A stretch of 64,000 bases of DNA from Ruminococcus sp. (GTDB taxonomy: Bacteria; Bacillota; Clostridia; Oscillospirales; Ruminococcaceae): the NCBI GenBank assembly GCA_029062165.1, contig JAIDQQ010000017.1:1-64000 (forward strand), in the 5' to 3' direction. The translations under genes and the position numbers were made by a program. Positions 7,846-19,172 of this stretch are shown in pieces (within the stretch, counting starts at the first letter, position 1; each line of letters begins with the position of its first letter). The notes under the pieces were generated by a model. The model was given only the letters and a program-made list of their open reading frames with translations, was not told the origin of the DNA and searched no databases.

Positions 7846-8901
7846 TTGAAAAAATTGGTATCTGTATTTCTTTCAATGCTTGTGTGTCTTGTGAATTTAA
7901 TGTGTCCGTCAGCGACTTATGCCATAAATGCCTGCGAAAAACTTGACAGTATTGTAAAATCGTATCCGGAAGAGTGTTCCGTGATAATCTATACCGAAGA
8001 CGACGGTACACTTTATTCATATCACGCAAAGAATAAATTATACAGTGCGAGTATTATAAAACTTACGTATGCGGTTTATGTATGTCAGCAGATTGAATCA
8101 GGCGTATACAGTCTTGACGATACAATGATTTATACAGCCGACTGGGATGGCGAAGGTGGTAGCGGTATAATACAGTATCAGCCTTACGGGACAAGTTATA
8201 CTGTCCGTGAACTTCTTGACTATTCGTTGAGATACTCCGATAATGTAGCATATTTCATGCTGACGTATCTTTTCGACAGAGCAGGTTTCAATGAAATGTT
8301 AAGTGAGTGGGGAAGCGATTCATACATATCATACGATTCGGCTTTCACCGATATAAATGCGGATTTCATGAAAAAAAGTATGCTGGAAATGTACACCCAC
8401 CGTAATGACGGCGAATGTTGGGAAGTCTGCTGGGACGCCCTCATGAACTCGGAAACATCTCTTGTACGTAATATGCTAAGTAATTACGATATTGCCGTGA
8501 AATACGGTTCTATGGACGGTGTTTATCATGAAGTGTGCTATGTTGATTCCGATACACCTTACATACTGGTTGTACTTTCGGCAATATCCGAAACCGGTGA
8601 AAACGGAAGATTAATCCGTAATATTGCCCTTTACGCCGACGACGTCGTGAAAGAACATTTTGCAGACAGAAAAAATGAAATAAACTCCATGAAACTGAAA
8701 AATTCGGTCAATGAATATGCGGTATTCCTTAATGACGGTATCGGCAAAATGAACAACGAACAGAAGAAAAAAGCTGACGTAAATGGTGACGGCGTTATAA
8801 ATAATGATGATGTCAATCTGATACTTAGTTATTATTCGTATGCCTCTTCCGGCGGTACTCTCTCACAGAAAGAATTTTTTAATTCATATCAGCTTATCTG
8901 A
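7846..8901 (+). CDS. Secreted beta-lactamase-like serine hydrolase, half dockerin
   Basis: 351 residues with a signal peptide (cleavage near ATYA, residue 26). The middle is a class A beta-lactamase/transpeptidase-like fold: SxxK is S69-I-I-K72, SDN is 131-133 and a KYG triad element is 219-221. No obvious Glu166-type deacylating residue is seen, so a wall-peptide binding or hydrolysing role is as likely as antibiotic resistance. The C-terminus (311-322) carries one EF-hand-like calcium loop, DVNGDGVINNDD, as in type I dockerins, but the second loop of a full dockerin is missing. The start is TTG at 7846, decided by GGTGG 6 nt upstream. Confidence 0.8.
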   Translation: MKKLVSVFLSMLVCLVNLMCPSATYAINACEKLDSIVKSYPEECSVIIYTEDDGTLYSYHAKNKLYSASIIKLTYAVYVCQQIESGVYSLDDTMIYTADWDGEGGSGIIQYQPYGTSYTVRELLDYSLRYSDNVAYFMLTYLFDRAGFNEMLSEWGSDSYISYDSAFTDINADFMKKSMLEMYTHRNDGECWEVCWDALMNSETSLVRNMLSNYDIAVKYGSMDGVYHEVCYVDSDTPYILVVLSAISETGENGRLIRNIALYADDVVKEHFADRKNEINSMKLKNSVNEYAVFLNDGIGKMNNEQKKKADVNGDGVINNDDVNLILSYYSYASSGGTLSQKEFFNSYQLI

Positions 8902-8911
8902 ATTTAAAAAA

Positions 8912-8945
8912 AAGTCGTGTCTGAAAAACAGATACGGCTTTTATT
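8912..8945 (+). terminator. Intrinsic terminator
   Basis: A 12-bp stem with G-T pairs (8912-8923 with 8929-8940), five-base A loop and T-rich tail, just after the serine hydrolase stop. Confidence 0.75.
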
Positions 8946-8947
8946 TG

Positions 8948-8976
8948 TTGACATTTTCAGGGAAATATGATATAAT
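8948..8976 (+). promoter_or_regulatory. Consensus sigma-A promoter
   Basis: TTGACA (8948-8953), 17-bp spacer, TATAAT (8971-8976), upstream of the radical SAM gene at 9019. Confidence 0.85.
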
Positions 8977-9018
8977 CAGCTTATCTTAATAAATGTCAGA
9001 AAGGAATGATTTTTTTAT

Positions 9019-10458
9019 ATGTCCGTAAAAAAAATACGTTTCATAGAACCGGCTAACCCACCATATCGGAAAAGTATTGAAAATCTTTTTGTATATGATA
9101 AATATATCCGTAATCCCTCAATCGGACTTCTTACACTCGCTACCATTGCAAAGGAAAAGTGTTCAGATGTTCTTATGTACAGCGAATCAATATCTGAAAT
9201 AATCTGGAAAGATGTTTTTGACGCTGATGTGATTTTTATTTCCATATTCACTTTTTCGGCAATACGTGGTTATAAACTGGCACGCTTCATAAAACGTCAT
9301 TCAAATGCGACAGTCATTATAGGCGGACTTCACGCTTCAATGAATTATAAGGAATCCGTCAAATATTGTGATTACGTTCTGACCGGTGAGGGTGACGAAT
9401 CCATACCCGAAGTAATAGACGCTCTTAATAATAACATTCCGCTTGAAAATGTAAAGGGTATCGCCTGTATGCGTAACGGAAAATTATTCTATACCGGAAA
9501 ACGTCGTCCGCCTGAAAATATAGATACAATCCCTGACAGATATTTATGTTACAATTATAAGAAAATGGCAGGTCATAATACGTTATGGGCGCAGGTACAC
9601 GCTTCAAGAGGGTGTCCGTTCAATTGCGATTACTGTGCGTTAGTCCGTCACTATGGAAGACGTGTCCGCACCCGTACGCCTGAAAACGTCGTTGAAGATA
9701 TAAAACAGTCGATAGCCTTTCACGATGACGGTCATTTCAGACTTGCGAAAATGTTATGGATTACGGACGATAATTTTTTTGCCGACAGAAAATGGGCGAT
9801 AGATGTTCTGAACGCTATAATAAAAAGCGGAATAAAATATAATTTTACCATTCAGGCACGCTTTGAAGTCGGATTCGATGACGAAATGTTGGAACTTCTT
9901 AAAAGAGCAGGTTTTTCAGAACTCGCAATGGGTATCGAATTTCTTGAAGATGAGGCTTTTGAAATCACAAATAAAAGCTGTACATATAATGATATAGTCC
10001 GTTCCGTGAAAAATATTCAGAAACACGGTTTAAGAGTGCGTGGGCTTTTCATAGTCGGGGCGGATAATCATACTGTAGGCGTAGGCGACAGATTAGCCGA
10101 TTTTGTCATAAAATACAATATCTGCGGTGTACTTATACAGTCAATGTATTTTGTACCGTCAACACCTGTATATGATACCCATAAAGACAGACTTATTGAT
10201 AAAGACTGGTCTAAATGTGTCGGAAATGTTGTACACTATCCTGAAAAAATATCTCCGTATGAGCTTCAGAAAGAAATAATAACCGCAAGCAGAAAAATTT
10301 ACTCCATTAAAAGACTTCTGCAGGCTGTCATAAAAAAACGTGGTGTTGAACGTATTCTTTTTATCGGTGAATTTTTCTGGCAGAAAAGTGTCCGTGATGA
10401 CCTTAAAAAAGAACTTCCCCGACTTTACAGATTAAGTCGTGAACATTATAATATTTGA
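9019..10458 (+). CDS. B12-binding-type radical SAM protein
   Basis: 479 residues. The N-terminal 150 residues look like a cobalamin-binding Rossmann domain (IIGGLHASMNY, VLTGEGDES), as in BchE-like enzymes, but lack a DxHxxG base-off ligand motif. The radical SAM core follows, with the [4Fe-4S] cluster motif CPFNCDYC (CxxxCxxC), then a MGIEFLEDE segment and an LFIVGAD segment typical of the TIM-barrel. Such enzymes do methylations, cyclisations or rearrangements; the substrate cannot be told from the sequence. It is a single-gene unit with its own promoter and no partner genes. ATG start with AGAAAGGA upstream. Confidence 0.85.
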   Translation: MSVKKIRFIEPANPPYRKSIENLFVYDKYIRNPSIGLLTLATIAKEKCSDVLMYSESISEIIWKDVFDADVIFISIFTFSAIRGYKLARFIKRHSNATVIIGGLHASMNYKESVKYCDYVLTGEGDESIPEVIDALNNNIPLENVKGIACMRNGKLFYTGKRRPPENIDTIPDRYLCYNYKKMAGHNTLWAQVHASRGCPFNCDYCALVRHYGRRVRTRTPENVVEDIKQSIAFHDDGHFRLAKMLWITDDNFFADRKWAIDVLNAIIKSGIKYNFTIQARFEVGFDDEMLELLKRAGFSELAMGIEFLEDEAFEITNKSCTYNDIVRSVKNIQKHGLRVRGLFIVGADNHTVGVGDRLADFVIKYNICGVLIQSMYFVPSTPVYDTHKDRLIDKDWSKCVGNVVHYPEKISPYELQKEIITASRKIYSIKRLLQAVIKKRGVERILFIGEFFWQKSVRDDLKKELPRLYRLSREHYNI

Positions 10459-10485
10459 CGGTTTCAGTACATAAAAATATATTAC

Positions 10486-10513
10486 TTGACTATTTCCGGA
10501 TTTATGGTATAAT
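10486..10513 (+). promoter_or_regulatory. Sigma-A promoter of glnN
   Basis: TTGACT (10486-10491), 16-bp spacer, TATAAT (10508-10513), 34 bp before the glnN start. Confidence 0.75.
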
Positions 10514-10547
10514 ATAAAATGAAATCCATACAACAGGAGGTTTTTTT

Positions 10548-12641
10548 ATGAATATCAATGTACCTGAAATTTTTGCGGAAAACGTTTTCAGTGATGCGGT
10601 AATGAAAGACCGCCTCCCGAAAAATGTATATAAAACGCTTATGAAGACCATACAGAACGGCAGACAGCTTGATATGACAACCGCTGATTTTATCGCAAAT
10701 ACTATGAAAGAATGGGCTTTGGAAAAGGGTGCTACACATTATACACACTGGTTTCAGCCACTGACCGGCTCTACTGCTGAAAAACATGATTCCTTTATTT
10801 CACCGGCTACACGTGGTATGGCTATTATGGAATTTTCCGGAAAATCACTCGTCAAGGGCGAACCTGATGCATCATCATTTCCGTCGGGTGGTCTCCGACA
10901 GACCAGCAGTGCAAGAGGTTACACGGCATGGGACCCTACTTCTTATTGTTTCGTAAAAGAAGGCAGTCTGTATATACCTACTGTTTTTCTTTCGTATACC
11001 GGCGAAACTCTTGACAAGAAAACACCGTTATTACGTTCTATGGACGCTTTAAGTAGTTCCGCTGTGAAATTCCTGAAACTTTTCGGCAATGACAATGTAT
11101 CACGAGTTACTTCAACAGTAGGTGCGGAGCAGGAATATTTTCTGATTGACAAGGATATGTATGACAAGCGTACTGACCTTATTTTAACAGGACGTACATT
11201 ATTTGGTGCAAAACCACCTAAAGGGCAGGAACTCGATGACCAGTATTTCGCCAATCTCCGTCCGAGAATAGCACGGTACATGGCGGAACTCGACGAAGAA
11301 TTATGGAAATTAGGTATCTACTCGAAAACCAAACACAACGAAGTAGCACCGGCACAGCACGAAATGGCACCTGTTTTTACGACGTCTAATTTAGGTACTG
11401 ACCAGAATGAACTTGCTATGGAAGTTATGGAAAAAGTAGCTTTAAAGCATAATCTTGTGTGCCTGCTCCATGAAAAGCCATTCGAGGGCGTAAACGGTTC
11501 GGGAAAACATAATAACTGGTCAATGTCAACCGACGACGGACAGAATCTTCTTGACCCTGGTGACACTCCTATGGAAAATTTACAGTTTCTTACTATTCTG
11601 TGTGCGTTGATTAAGGGTATCGACGAATACGCCGATTTAATGAGAATATCAGCATCATCTGCCGGTAATGACCACAGATTAGGTGCGGACGAAGCTCCAC
11701 CGGCTATAGTATCAATGTTCTTAGGCGAGGAACTCGACGCAGTTTTAAAGGCTATCGAGGAAGACACCGTCTACAAGACACAGACACAGGCGTTTGAAAT
11801 CGGCGTGAATGCTCTGCCGTCATTCCCGAAAGATTCCACCGACAGAAACAGAACCTCACCATTTGCATTTACCGGTAACAGATTTGAGTTCCGTATGGTA
11901 GGGTCTTCCGATAATATAGCGTGTCCGAATGCACTTCTGAATACGATAGTCGCCGAAGAATTGAGCGAATTTACGGAAATACTTAAACCGTTCAAGAATA
12001 CCGATAAATTTGAAACAGAAGTCAAGAACTTAATGAAAAACGTCCTGAAAGAACATCGCCGTATTATCTTCAATGGTGACGGCTATTCACTCGAATGGAT
12101 TCAGGAAGCTGAACGTCGTGGACTGCCTAACTATCCCTCTACTGTTGACGCTATACCACACTATACAGACGAAAAAAATCTCCGTATATTCAAGAAATTC
12201 GGTATCTATACAGAAAACGAACTAAAGGCAAGGACAGAAGTACTTCTTGAAAAATACTCGAAAACTTTACGCATAGAGGCAAGAACTATGATTCAGATGG
12301 CAAGAAAACAACTTCTTCCGGCAACTCTCGAATATATCCATAGTCTTTGTAATGCGATAGCGGTCAAAAATCAGATTGGTATTTCAGCGGTAGTCGAAAA
12401 CAGAACAGTCAAGAAATTAAATGACCTCTCCGAAGCGTTCTATGAATCCATTGAAAATCTCGAACAACTCGTAAATGATGCCTGTGAAATTAAGGAAGTA
12501 CTTCCGCAGGCGAGATTTTTCCGTGAAAAAGTTCTTTCCGAAATGGAACGTATGCGAACCACTTCCGACACGATAGAGAGAATCATGCCGAGCGAAAAAT
12601 GGCCAGTTCCGGACTATTCCGCAATGATTTACAATGTCTAA
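10548..12641 (+). CDS. glnN: Type III glutamine synthetase
   Basis: 697 residues, the length of the GSIII family rather than the roughly 450 of GSI. It makes glutamine from glutamate, ammonia and ATP in the cytoplasm. Seen: GSIII-specific blocks near the N-terminus ([13 protein letters not shown], then a [13 protein letters not shown] block), the EVAPAQHE metal/substrate motif, [10 protein letters not shown] and [16 protein letters not shown]. Start ATG behind AGGAGG. It is alone, with a good promoter; no tetR, amtB or glnK neighbours are present. Confidence 0.97.
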   Translation: MNINVPEIFAENVFSDAVMKDRLPKNVYKTLMKTIQNGRQLDMTTADFIANTMKEWALEKGATHYTHWFQPLTGSTAEKHDSFISPATRGMAIMEFSGKSLVKGEPDASSFPSGGLRQTSSARGYTAWDPTSYCFVKEGSLYIPTVFLSYTGETLDKKTPLLRSMDALSSSAVKFLKLFGNDNVSRVTSTVGAEQEYFLIDKDMYDKRTDLILTGRTLFGAKPPKGQELDDQYFANLRPRIARYMAELDEELWKLGIYSKTKHNEVAPAQHEMAPVFTTSNLGTDQNELAMEVMEKVALKHNLVCLLHEKPFEGVNGSGKHNNWSMSTDDGQNLLDPGDTPMENLQFLTILCALIKGIDEYADLMRISASSAGNDHRLGADEAPPAIVSMFLGEELDAVLKAIEEDTVYKTQTQAFEIGVNALPSFPKDSTDRNRTSPFAFTGNRFEFRMVGSSDNIACPNALLNTIVAEELSEFTEILKPFKNTDKFETEVKNLMKNVLKEHRRIIFNGDGYSLEWIQEAERRGLPNYPSTVDAIPHYTDEKNLRIFKKFGIYTENELKARTEVLLEKYSKTLRIEARTMIQMARKQLLPATLEYIHSLCNAIAVKNQIGISAVVENRTVKKLNDLSEAFYESIENLEQLVNDACEIKEVLPQARFFREKVLSEMERMRTTSDTIERIMPSEKWPVPDYSAMIYNV

Positions 12642-12700
12642 TTTTTAAATTCATAATTTATAATGCATAATTCATAATGAACAATTATTTTAATTCTTAA
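12642..12700. repeat. AT-rich imperfect repeat
   Basis: A short stretch built of repeated ATTCATAAT / TAATGCATAAT words between the converging glnN and VanY-like genes. A similar word string (AATTAATAATGCATTTTAATT) lies at about 4214-4234. It may act as a weak terminator region; no GC-rich stem was found. Confidence 0.4.
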
Positions 12701-13320
12701 TTATTAAGGTATTCTTCTAAAGTGATATTTTTATCGTGGATTTCTGTAGCCGTTTCAGTACCGACATAACGGTAATGCCACGGTTCGTAATCTATGCCGG
12801 TTATGTATTCCTTGTCCGGAGGGTATCGGAGTATAAAACCGTATTTATAGGCATTTTCCGCTAACCAGTCATAAACTTCGGTATCAGTTGAGTATGACTG
12901 GTCAGCATTTATGTCGAGTGCTAAACCTATTTCGTGTTCGCTTTTTCCGGCGACTGCCACCCATTCACGAGCGAGTTTTTTCGCTTCATGTTTTGAATAT
13001 CCCTCGGAAATGAAACTTTCAATTTTATCGGACATCATTTTTTTCTGTTCTTCGTAAGTGCGATAACCCTCGCTGACTATCGGATAAATACCGACATTTC
13101 GGGCATCATCGAACATTCTTTGTAAATCCGGATATATTCTTGTATCTATCCGGATTCCGTTTGAAAGTTCAGTAAGTTCCGGTGTATAGCCGTATGGTAT
13201 GGAATTTTCGTTATTGACCAGTATCAACCGCCAGTCATCATTATTGCCGGTCTGAATGTTTTTCAGTACGGATATTGAAATAAAAACAAGTATCAGTGAA
13301 ATTAAAAATTTTCTTTTCAT
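12697..13320 (-). CDS. D-Ala-D-Ala carboxypeptidase, VanY/M15 type
   Basis: 207 residues with an N-terminal membrane anchor or signal (KRKFLISLILVFISISVL). The M15B metallopeptidase motifs are complete: SEHEIGLALDIN (first Zn His and Asp) and EPWHYRYVG (catalytic Glu and last Zn His). Such enzymes trim the terminal D-Ala from peptidoglycan precursors or stems outside the membrane. There is no van gene cluster around it, so a housekeeping wall role is more likely than glycopeptide resistance. Confidence 0.9.
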   Translation of the reverse strand: MKRKFLISLILVFISISVLKNIQTGNNDDWRLILVNNENSIPYGYTPELTELSNGIRIDTRIYPDLQRMFDDARNVGIYPIVSEGYRTYEEQKKMMSDKIESFISEGYSKHEAKKLAREWVAVAGKSEHEIGLALDINADQSYSTDTEVYDWLAENAYKYGFILRYPPDKEYITGIDYEPWHYRYVGTETATEIHDKNITLEEYLNN

Positions 13321-13474
13321 AAAAAAACTCCTTTCTGATTCATGATAATTATATCAGGATATATTTAATTTTGTAGGATAAAATTCTTAAATTTTTATTA
13401 AATTTTCACCGTTTCAACACATTGACATCACAGATATATTGTAAAATAAAATAAAATAAAAAGGAGTGTCGTAT

Positions 13475-13945
13475 ATGAAACGCTTTGTTACTGCAATTCT
13501 CAGCGTTGCAATGTCAGCGGTTGTATGTATGCCGTTAGCTTCCGGATATGCGGAGTGTGAAAATGAAGATTCATTACTGCCGTATCGTGATATGCTTCAG
13601 GTATTTAACGCCACACACGGTACAACTTACGCCTTCGCAACGGATGAACAGCTTGAAAGAACAGGTTCAGATTATAAGACAGTGGAAGATTTCTATACCG
13701 CCATGACTTTAGACGAATTTTCCGAATACCTCGAAAATATCTATGTCGCAGATATGGAGTTCATGGAAAGTCTGAAAGATATTGCAACCCCTCTGAATGA
13801 TGACAACACTATTACCGCTGATACAATGCCTTACTATATAAAGGAAGAACCCATCGGTGAGCAGGTAGAATTTTCCGTACCGAACGGCAAGAAGCTGAAA
13901 CCGTCCGATAAAAATACTATGAACGTCGTCCTTTTAGAAAACTGA
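13475..13945 (+). CDS. Small secreted protein of unknown function
   Basis: 156 residues. The start at 13475 is chosen because AAGGAG lies 8 nt upstream; an in-frame GTG at 13466 overlaps that ribosome site. A clear signal peptide (MKRFVTAILSVAMSAVVCM, cleavage near residue 26) precedes an acidic mature domain with patterned helices (YRDMLQVFNATHG, TVEDFYTAMTLDEFSEYLE). No family is recognised. It is a single-gene unit closed by the terminator at 13953-13984. Confidence 0.75.
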   Translation: MKRFVTAILSVAMSAVVCMPLASGYAECENEDSLLPYRDMLQVFNATHGTTYAFATDEQLERTGSDYKTVEDFYTAMTLDEFSEYLENIYVADMEFMESLKDIATPLNDDNTITADTMPYYIKEEPIGEQVEFSVPNGKKLKPSDKNTMNVVLLEN

Positions 13946-13952
13946 TTTAAAT

Positions 13953-13984
13953 AAAAGTCTGTCCTCACCGGCAGACTTTTTTTA
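13953..13984 (+). terminator. Intrinsic terminator
   Basis: AAAAGTCTG pairs with CAGACTTTT (13953-13961 with 13972-13980), extended by T-G and C-G, then a T run. Confidence 0.8.
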
Positions 13985-14048
13985 TTACAAAAAGAAATGT
14001 GTAAATTTATACAAAATTGACAAAAATGAAAAATTTTTCTTTTTGGTA

Positions 14049-14077
14049 TTGCATATTTTTTCAATACGTGGTATAAT
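14049..14077 (+). promoter_or_regulatory. Sigma-A promoter with overlapping inverted repeat
   Basis: TTGCAT (14049-14054), 17-bp spacer, TATAAT (14072-14077), before the HD-domain gene. GTATTG (14046-14051) and CAATAC (14062-14067) form an inverted repeat over the -35 box that could be an operator. Confidence 0.6.
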
Positions 14078-14112
14078 TATAATATAATGTCTTTGGAAAA
14101 GGAGTGTTCATA

Positions 14113-14709
14113 TTGACTGCAAAAGAAGAATTTATTTCTATCTATAACGAAAACATAAAGCGTAAAGGTGCGGACAAGCTACTTGAATACCTCGAAAAAA
14201 GCGATTTTTTCACAGCACCAAGCAGTACACGCTATCACGGAAGTTACGAGGGCGGACTTGTTGAACATAGCGTAAATGTCTATCACTGTCTGAAAGACTA
14301 TCTTTCAAGACCTCGTGTCAAGGAACTCTATAATATGAACTATTCGGAGGAAACTATTGCTATAGTCGCCCTGCTCCACGATTTATGCAAAGTCGATTTC
14401 TATACTATTGAAATGCGTAATCGCAAAAACGAAGAAACAGGCAAATGGGAAAAATACCCATACTATACAATAAACGATACACTCCCTTATGGTCATGGTG
14501 AGAAGTCCGTGTACATAATTTCAGGCTTTTTCTATGGTGACGCAAGACTTACTCGTGAAGAGGCTTTCGCTATAAGGTATCATATGGGATTCTCCGGTCT
14601 TGAGGATAAAAACACTATCGGCAGAGCACTTGAAATGTATCCGCTTGCCTGTGCTTTGAACGTCGCTGATATGGAGGCTTCTTATTTCATGGAAGGCAGT
14701 ATAAAATAA
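14113..14709 (+). CDS. HD-domain phosphohydrolase-like protein
   Basis: 198 residues. Start TTG at 14113, chosen because AAAAGGAG lies 8 nt upstream; a GTG at 14104 overlaps it. An HD-superfamily pattern is visible: HGSYEGGLVEHS gives the first His, ALLHDLCKVD the HD pair, GHGEKS and the YHMGFSG segment further metal ligands. HD proteins hydrolyse phosphate esters or nucleotides, often with divalent metal. The substrate is unknown. It is 27 nt upstream of a GH13 enzyme in the same direction, so cotranscription is likely. Confidence 0.8.
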   Translation: MTAKEEFISIYNENIKRKGADKLLEYLEKSDFFTAPSSTRYHGSYEGGLVEHSVNVYHCLKDYLSRPRVKELYNMNYSEETIAIVALLHDLCKVDFYTIEMRNRKNEETGKWEKYPYYTINDTLPYGHGEKSVYIISGFFYGDARLTREEAFAIRYHMGFSGLEDKNTIGRALEMYPLACALNVADMEASYFMEGSIK

Positions 14710-14736
14710 AAATTTATATATAAAGGAGTTAATTTT

Positions 14737-16326
14737 ATGAACTGGTATGATAATGCGATAATTTACCATATTTATCCGCTTGGTTTCTGCGGAGCACCTA
14801 AATTCAATGACGGCGGTGAAGTCGTTTACAGACTCGACAAGGTTCTTGACTGGATTCCGCACCTCAAGGAAATGAACGTCGACGCCGTATACTTCGGACC
14901 TGTCTTTGAATCCGTTGAACATGGTTACGATACAACCGACTACAAAAAAATTGACCGTCGTCTCGGCGATAACAATTCTTTCCGTAAGATATGCGAAAAA
15001 CTTCACGAAAACGGTATAAGAATTATTCTCGACGGCGTTTTCAATCACGTCGGAAGAAAATTCCCACAGTTCGTCGACATACAGCAGAAAGGACAGGGTT
15101 CAGGTTACTGCGACTGGTTTCAGAATCTGAATTTCGGCGGACAGTCTCCGTGTGGTGACCCGTTCTGGTATGAGGGTTGGAATGGTCATTATAACCTCGT
15201 TAAACTTAATCTCCGTAACGTCGGTGTATGTGACCACCTCATTGACGCTGTAAACTACTGGATTGAAGAATTTAAAATCGACGGTATAAGATTCGATGCC
15301 GCTGACTGTCTCGACTTCGATTTCATAAGAAGAATACACACATTCTGTAAGAGCAAAAAGCCGGATTTCTGGTTAATGGGTGAGATTATCCACGGCGATT
15401 ACAACAGGTGGGCAAATCCGGAAATGTTCGACAGCGTAACAAACTATGAATGTTATAAAGGTCTGTACTCCTCGCATAACGACAAGAACTACTATGAAAT
15501 CGACTACTCAATAAACAGACAGTCTGGAGCAAACGGCGGTATCTACAGAAATACAAATCTCTATACTTTCGTTGATAATCACGATGTAAACCGTCTTGCA
15601 AGTACCGTATCAAATCCGGCACATCTTCCACTGATATATACGCTTCTTTACGCAATGCCTGGTATACCGTCAATTTACTATGGCAGTGAGTACGGTATAC
15701 AGGGACGCCACGAAAACAACTCTGATGATGGTCTCCGTCCGTGCCTGTATCTTCAGGATATGGAAAGGGAAAATACTTCGCTTTATAATCATATTGTCAA
15801 ACTCGGAAGAATCTACAGGGCATATCCGGCAATGCGTACCGGTGCTTACGAAAGAATGCAGATTACAAATCAGCAGTTACTTTTCAGGAAAGTACAGGGA
15901 GACCAGACAGTTTACGTTGCGTTAAACCTCGCCGACTATGAGTACGAAATAAGATTCAATACACATCTTCCGGCACTCGTCGACGTTATTTCAGGAAAAA
16001 TGATTCAGGTTGATAATGGTAACGCATATATAAAAATGCCACCGTTCTCATCAATGGTGATTGTATCAGATGACATTGTAAACACACAACCTGAAACTAC
16101 ACCTGTTCAGCCTACCGAAGAAGACAAGGATACTGAAATAGTAATCGGTGCGAGATACAGACACTTCAAGGGTGGTGAATACGAAGTAATCGCCACAGCA
16201 CGTCACAGCGAAACTAATGAAGAACTCGTTATTTATAAGAACGTATCCAACAATGAGGTATGGGCAAGACCGAGAACTATGTTTGTCGGAAAAGCCGGAG
16301 ATGTAAGAAGATTCGTTAAACTTTGA
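14737..16326 (+). CDS. Cytoplasmic GH13 alpha-amylase family enzyme fused to DUF1653
   Basis: 529 residues without a signal peptide. GH13 regions are present in order: DGVFNHVG (I), GIRFDAADC (II, nucleophile Asp), LMGEI (III, acid/base Glu) and FVDNHD (IV, transition-state Asp). This points to hydrolysis or transfer on alpha-glucans or maltodextrins inside the cell. After a short C-terminal beta domain and a Pro/Thr/Glu linker (about 448-465), the last 65 residues match DUF1653 (YRHFKGGEYEVI, WARPRTMF), a small domain normally found alone. ATG start after AAAGGAG. A terminator follows at 16337. Confidence 0.9.
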   Translation: MNWYDNAIIYHIYPLGFCGAPKFNDGGEVVYRLDKVLDWIPHLKEMNVDAVYFGPVFESVEHGYDTTDYKKIDRRLGDNNSFRKICEKLHENGIRIILDGVFNHVGRKFPQFVDIQQKGQGSGYCDWFQNLNFGGQSPCGDPFWYEGWNGHYNLVKLNLRNVGVCDHLIDAVNYWIEEFKIDGIRFDAADCLDFDFIRRIHTFCKSKKPDFWLMGEIIHGDYNRWANPEMFDSVTNYECYKGLYSSHNDKNYYEIDYSINRQSGANGGIYRNTNLYTFVDNHDVNRLASTVSNPAHLPLIYTLLYAMPGIPSIYYGSEYGIQGRHENNSDDGLRPCLYLQDMERENTSLYNHIVKLGRIYRAYPAMRTGAYERMQITNQQLLFRKVQGDQTVYVALNLADYEYEIRFNTHLPALVDVISGKMIQVDNGNAYIKMPPFSSMVIVSDDIVNTQPETTPVQPTEEDKDTEIVIGARYRHFKGGEYEVIATARHSETNEELVIYKNVSNNEVWARPRTMFVGKAGDVRRFVKL

Positions 16327-16336
16327 TTAAAAACCT

Positions 16337-16363
16337 ACGCCGGAAATTTTTTCCGGCGTTTTT
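16337..16363 (+). terminator. Intrinsic terminator
   Basis: Ten-bp stem ACGCCGGAAA/TTTCCGGCGT (16337-16346 with 16350-16359) with a T tail, directly after the GH13 gene. Confidence 0.85.
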
Positions 16364-16385
16364 CTGAAAAATTTTGCAAAAACTC

Positions 16386-16414
16386 TTGACAAGCTGTTTT
16401 TTTTATGTTATAAT
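16386..16414 (+). promoter_or_regulatory. Consensus sigma-A promoter of rplU
   Basis: TTGACA (16386-16391), 17-bp spacer, TATAAT (16409-16414). Confidence 0.85.
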
Positions 16415-16419
16415 GATGT

Positions 16420-16498
16420 CACCGCTTGTGAACAGGTATTTTTTTAAGTGATTCCGTCACACCTGTTACAGCGAGTTTATTGAAAAGGCAGGTGCGTA
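16420..16498 (+). promoter_or_regulatory. Ribosomal protein L21 leader
   Basis: The transcript leader between the promoter and rplU has the layout of the Firmicute L21 leader: CGCTTGTGAACAGGT near its 5' side and ACCTGTTACAGCG near its 3' side can pair (ACAGGT with ACCTGT, CGCT with AGCG) around a U-rich loop, just before the ribosome site. This element is thought to mediate L21 autoregulation. The assignment rests on position and pairing, not on a covariance search. Confidence 0.65.
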
Positions 16499-16500
16499 AT

Positions 16501-16812
16501 ATGTACGCAGTTATCGAAACCGGCGGTAAACAGTATCAGGTTAATGAAGGTGACGTTATCTTCATTGAAAAACTCACAGCTGATGCTGACGAAACAGTTA
16601 CTTTTGATAAAGTTTCTGTAGTAGGTGCAGAAGACGGTATCAAAATAGGTACTCCATATGTTGAGGGTGCTACTGTTGAAGCTAAGGTTATCAAGAACGG
16701 CAAGGCTAAGAAAATCACTGTTTTCACTTACAAGCCAAAGAAAGGCGAAAAGAAAAAGCAGGGTCACAGACAGCCTTACACTCAGGTGAAAATTGAAGCT
16801 ATCAAGGCATAA
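16501..16812 (+). CDS. rplU: 50S ribosomal protein L21
   Basis: 103 residues, standard length. The ATG at 16501 opens on [14 protein letters not shown], the classical L21 start, with AGGTG upstream. It contains the [10 protein letters not shown] core and a basic C-terminus with [11 protein letters not shown]. First gene of the rplU-prp-rpmA set. Confidence 0.98.
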   Translation: MYAVIETGGKQYQVNEGDVIFIEKLTADADETVTFDKVSVVGAEDGIKIGTPYVEGATVEAKVIKNGKAKKITVFTYKPKKGEKKKQGHRQPYTQVKIEAIKA

Positions 16813-16818
16813 TCATTT

Positions 16819-17130
16819 ATGATTCGTGCAGAGTTTTTCCAATCGGATGGGCTTTTAAAGGGTTTTGATATAAGCGGTCATGCAGGCTATGCGGAATCCG
16901 GTAGCGATATTGTATGTGCGTCGGTTTCTTCCGCCGTACAGTTTGCCGTAAATATCCTTGATTCATTTGAATGCAATCCACATATAAACGTATCGGATAA
17001 TTTAATAAGCTGTGGGATTACGTCAGCTGAAAATACTGCCGGTACTGTTCTTGAGGTTTTCAGAAATCATCTCGAATCTATCCTTGAAGAGTTCCCCGAA
17101 ACTATTGAAATCACTATTTCGGAGGTGTAA
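16819..17130 (+). CDS. prp: Ribosomal-processing cysteine protease Prp
   Basis: 103 residues between rplU and rpmA, the conserved location. The catalytic pair is visible as GHAGYAESG (His) and DIVCASVSS (Cys). In Firmicutes, Prp removes a short N-terminal extension from L27, needed because the extension would block the peptidyl transferase centre. The downstream L27 here carries such an extension, so enzyme and substrate are adjacent. Confidence 0.95.
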   Translation: MIRAEFFQSDGLLKGFDISGHAGYAESGSDIVCASVSSAVQFAVNILDSFECNPHINVSDNLISCGITSAENTAGTVLEVFRNHLESILEEFPETIEITISEV

Positions 17131-17132
17131 TT

Positions 17133-19154
<2,022 letters not shown>

Positions 19155-19172
19155 ATAGGGAGTTGATTTGTT

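Noticed and set aside
12697-13320. Vancomycin resistance locus
   Set aside because: VanY-type motif only; no vanHAX or sensor-regulator genes nearby.
13466-13474. GTG start for the small secreted protein
   Set aside because: It overlaps the AAGGAG ribosome site used by the ATG at 13475.
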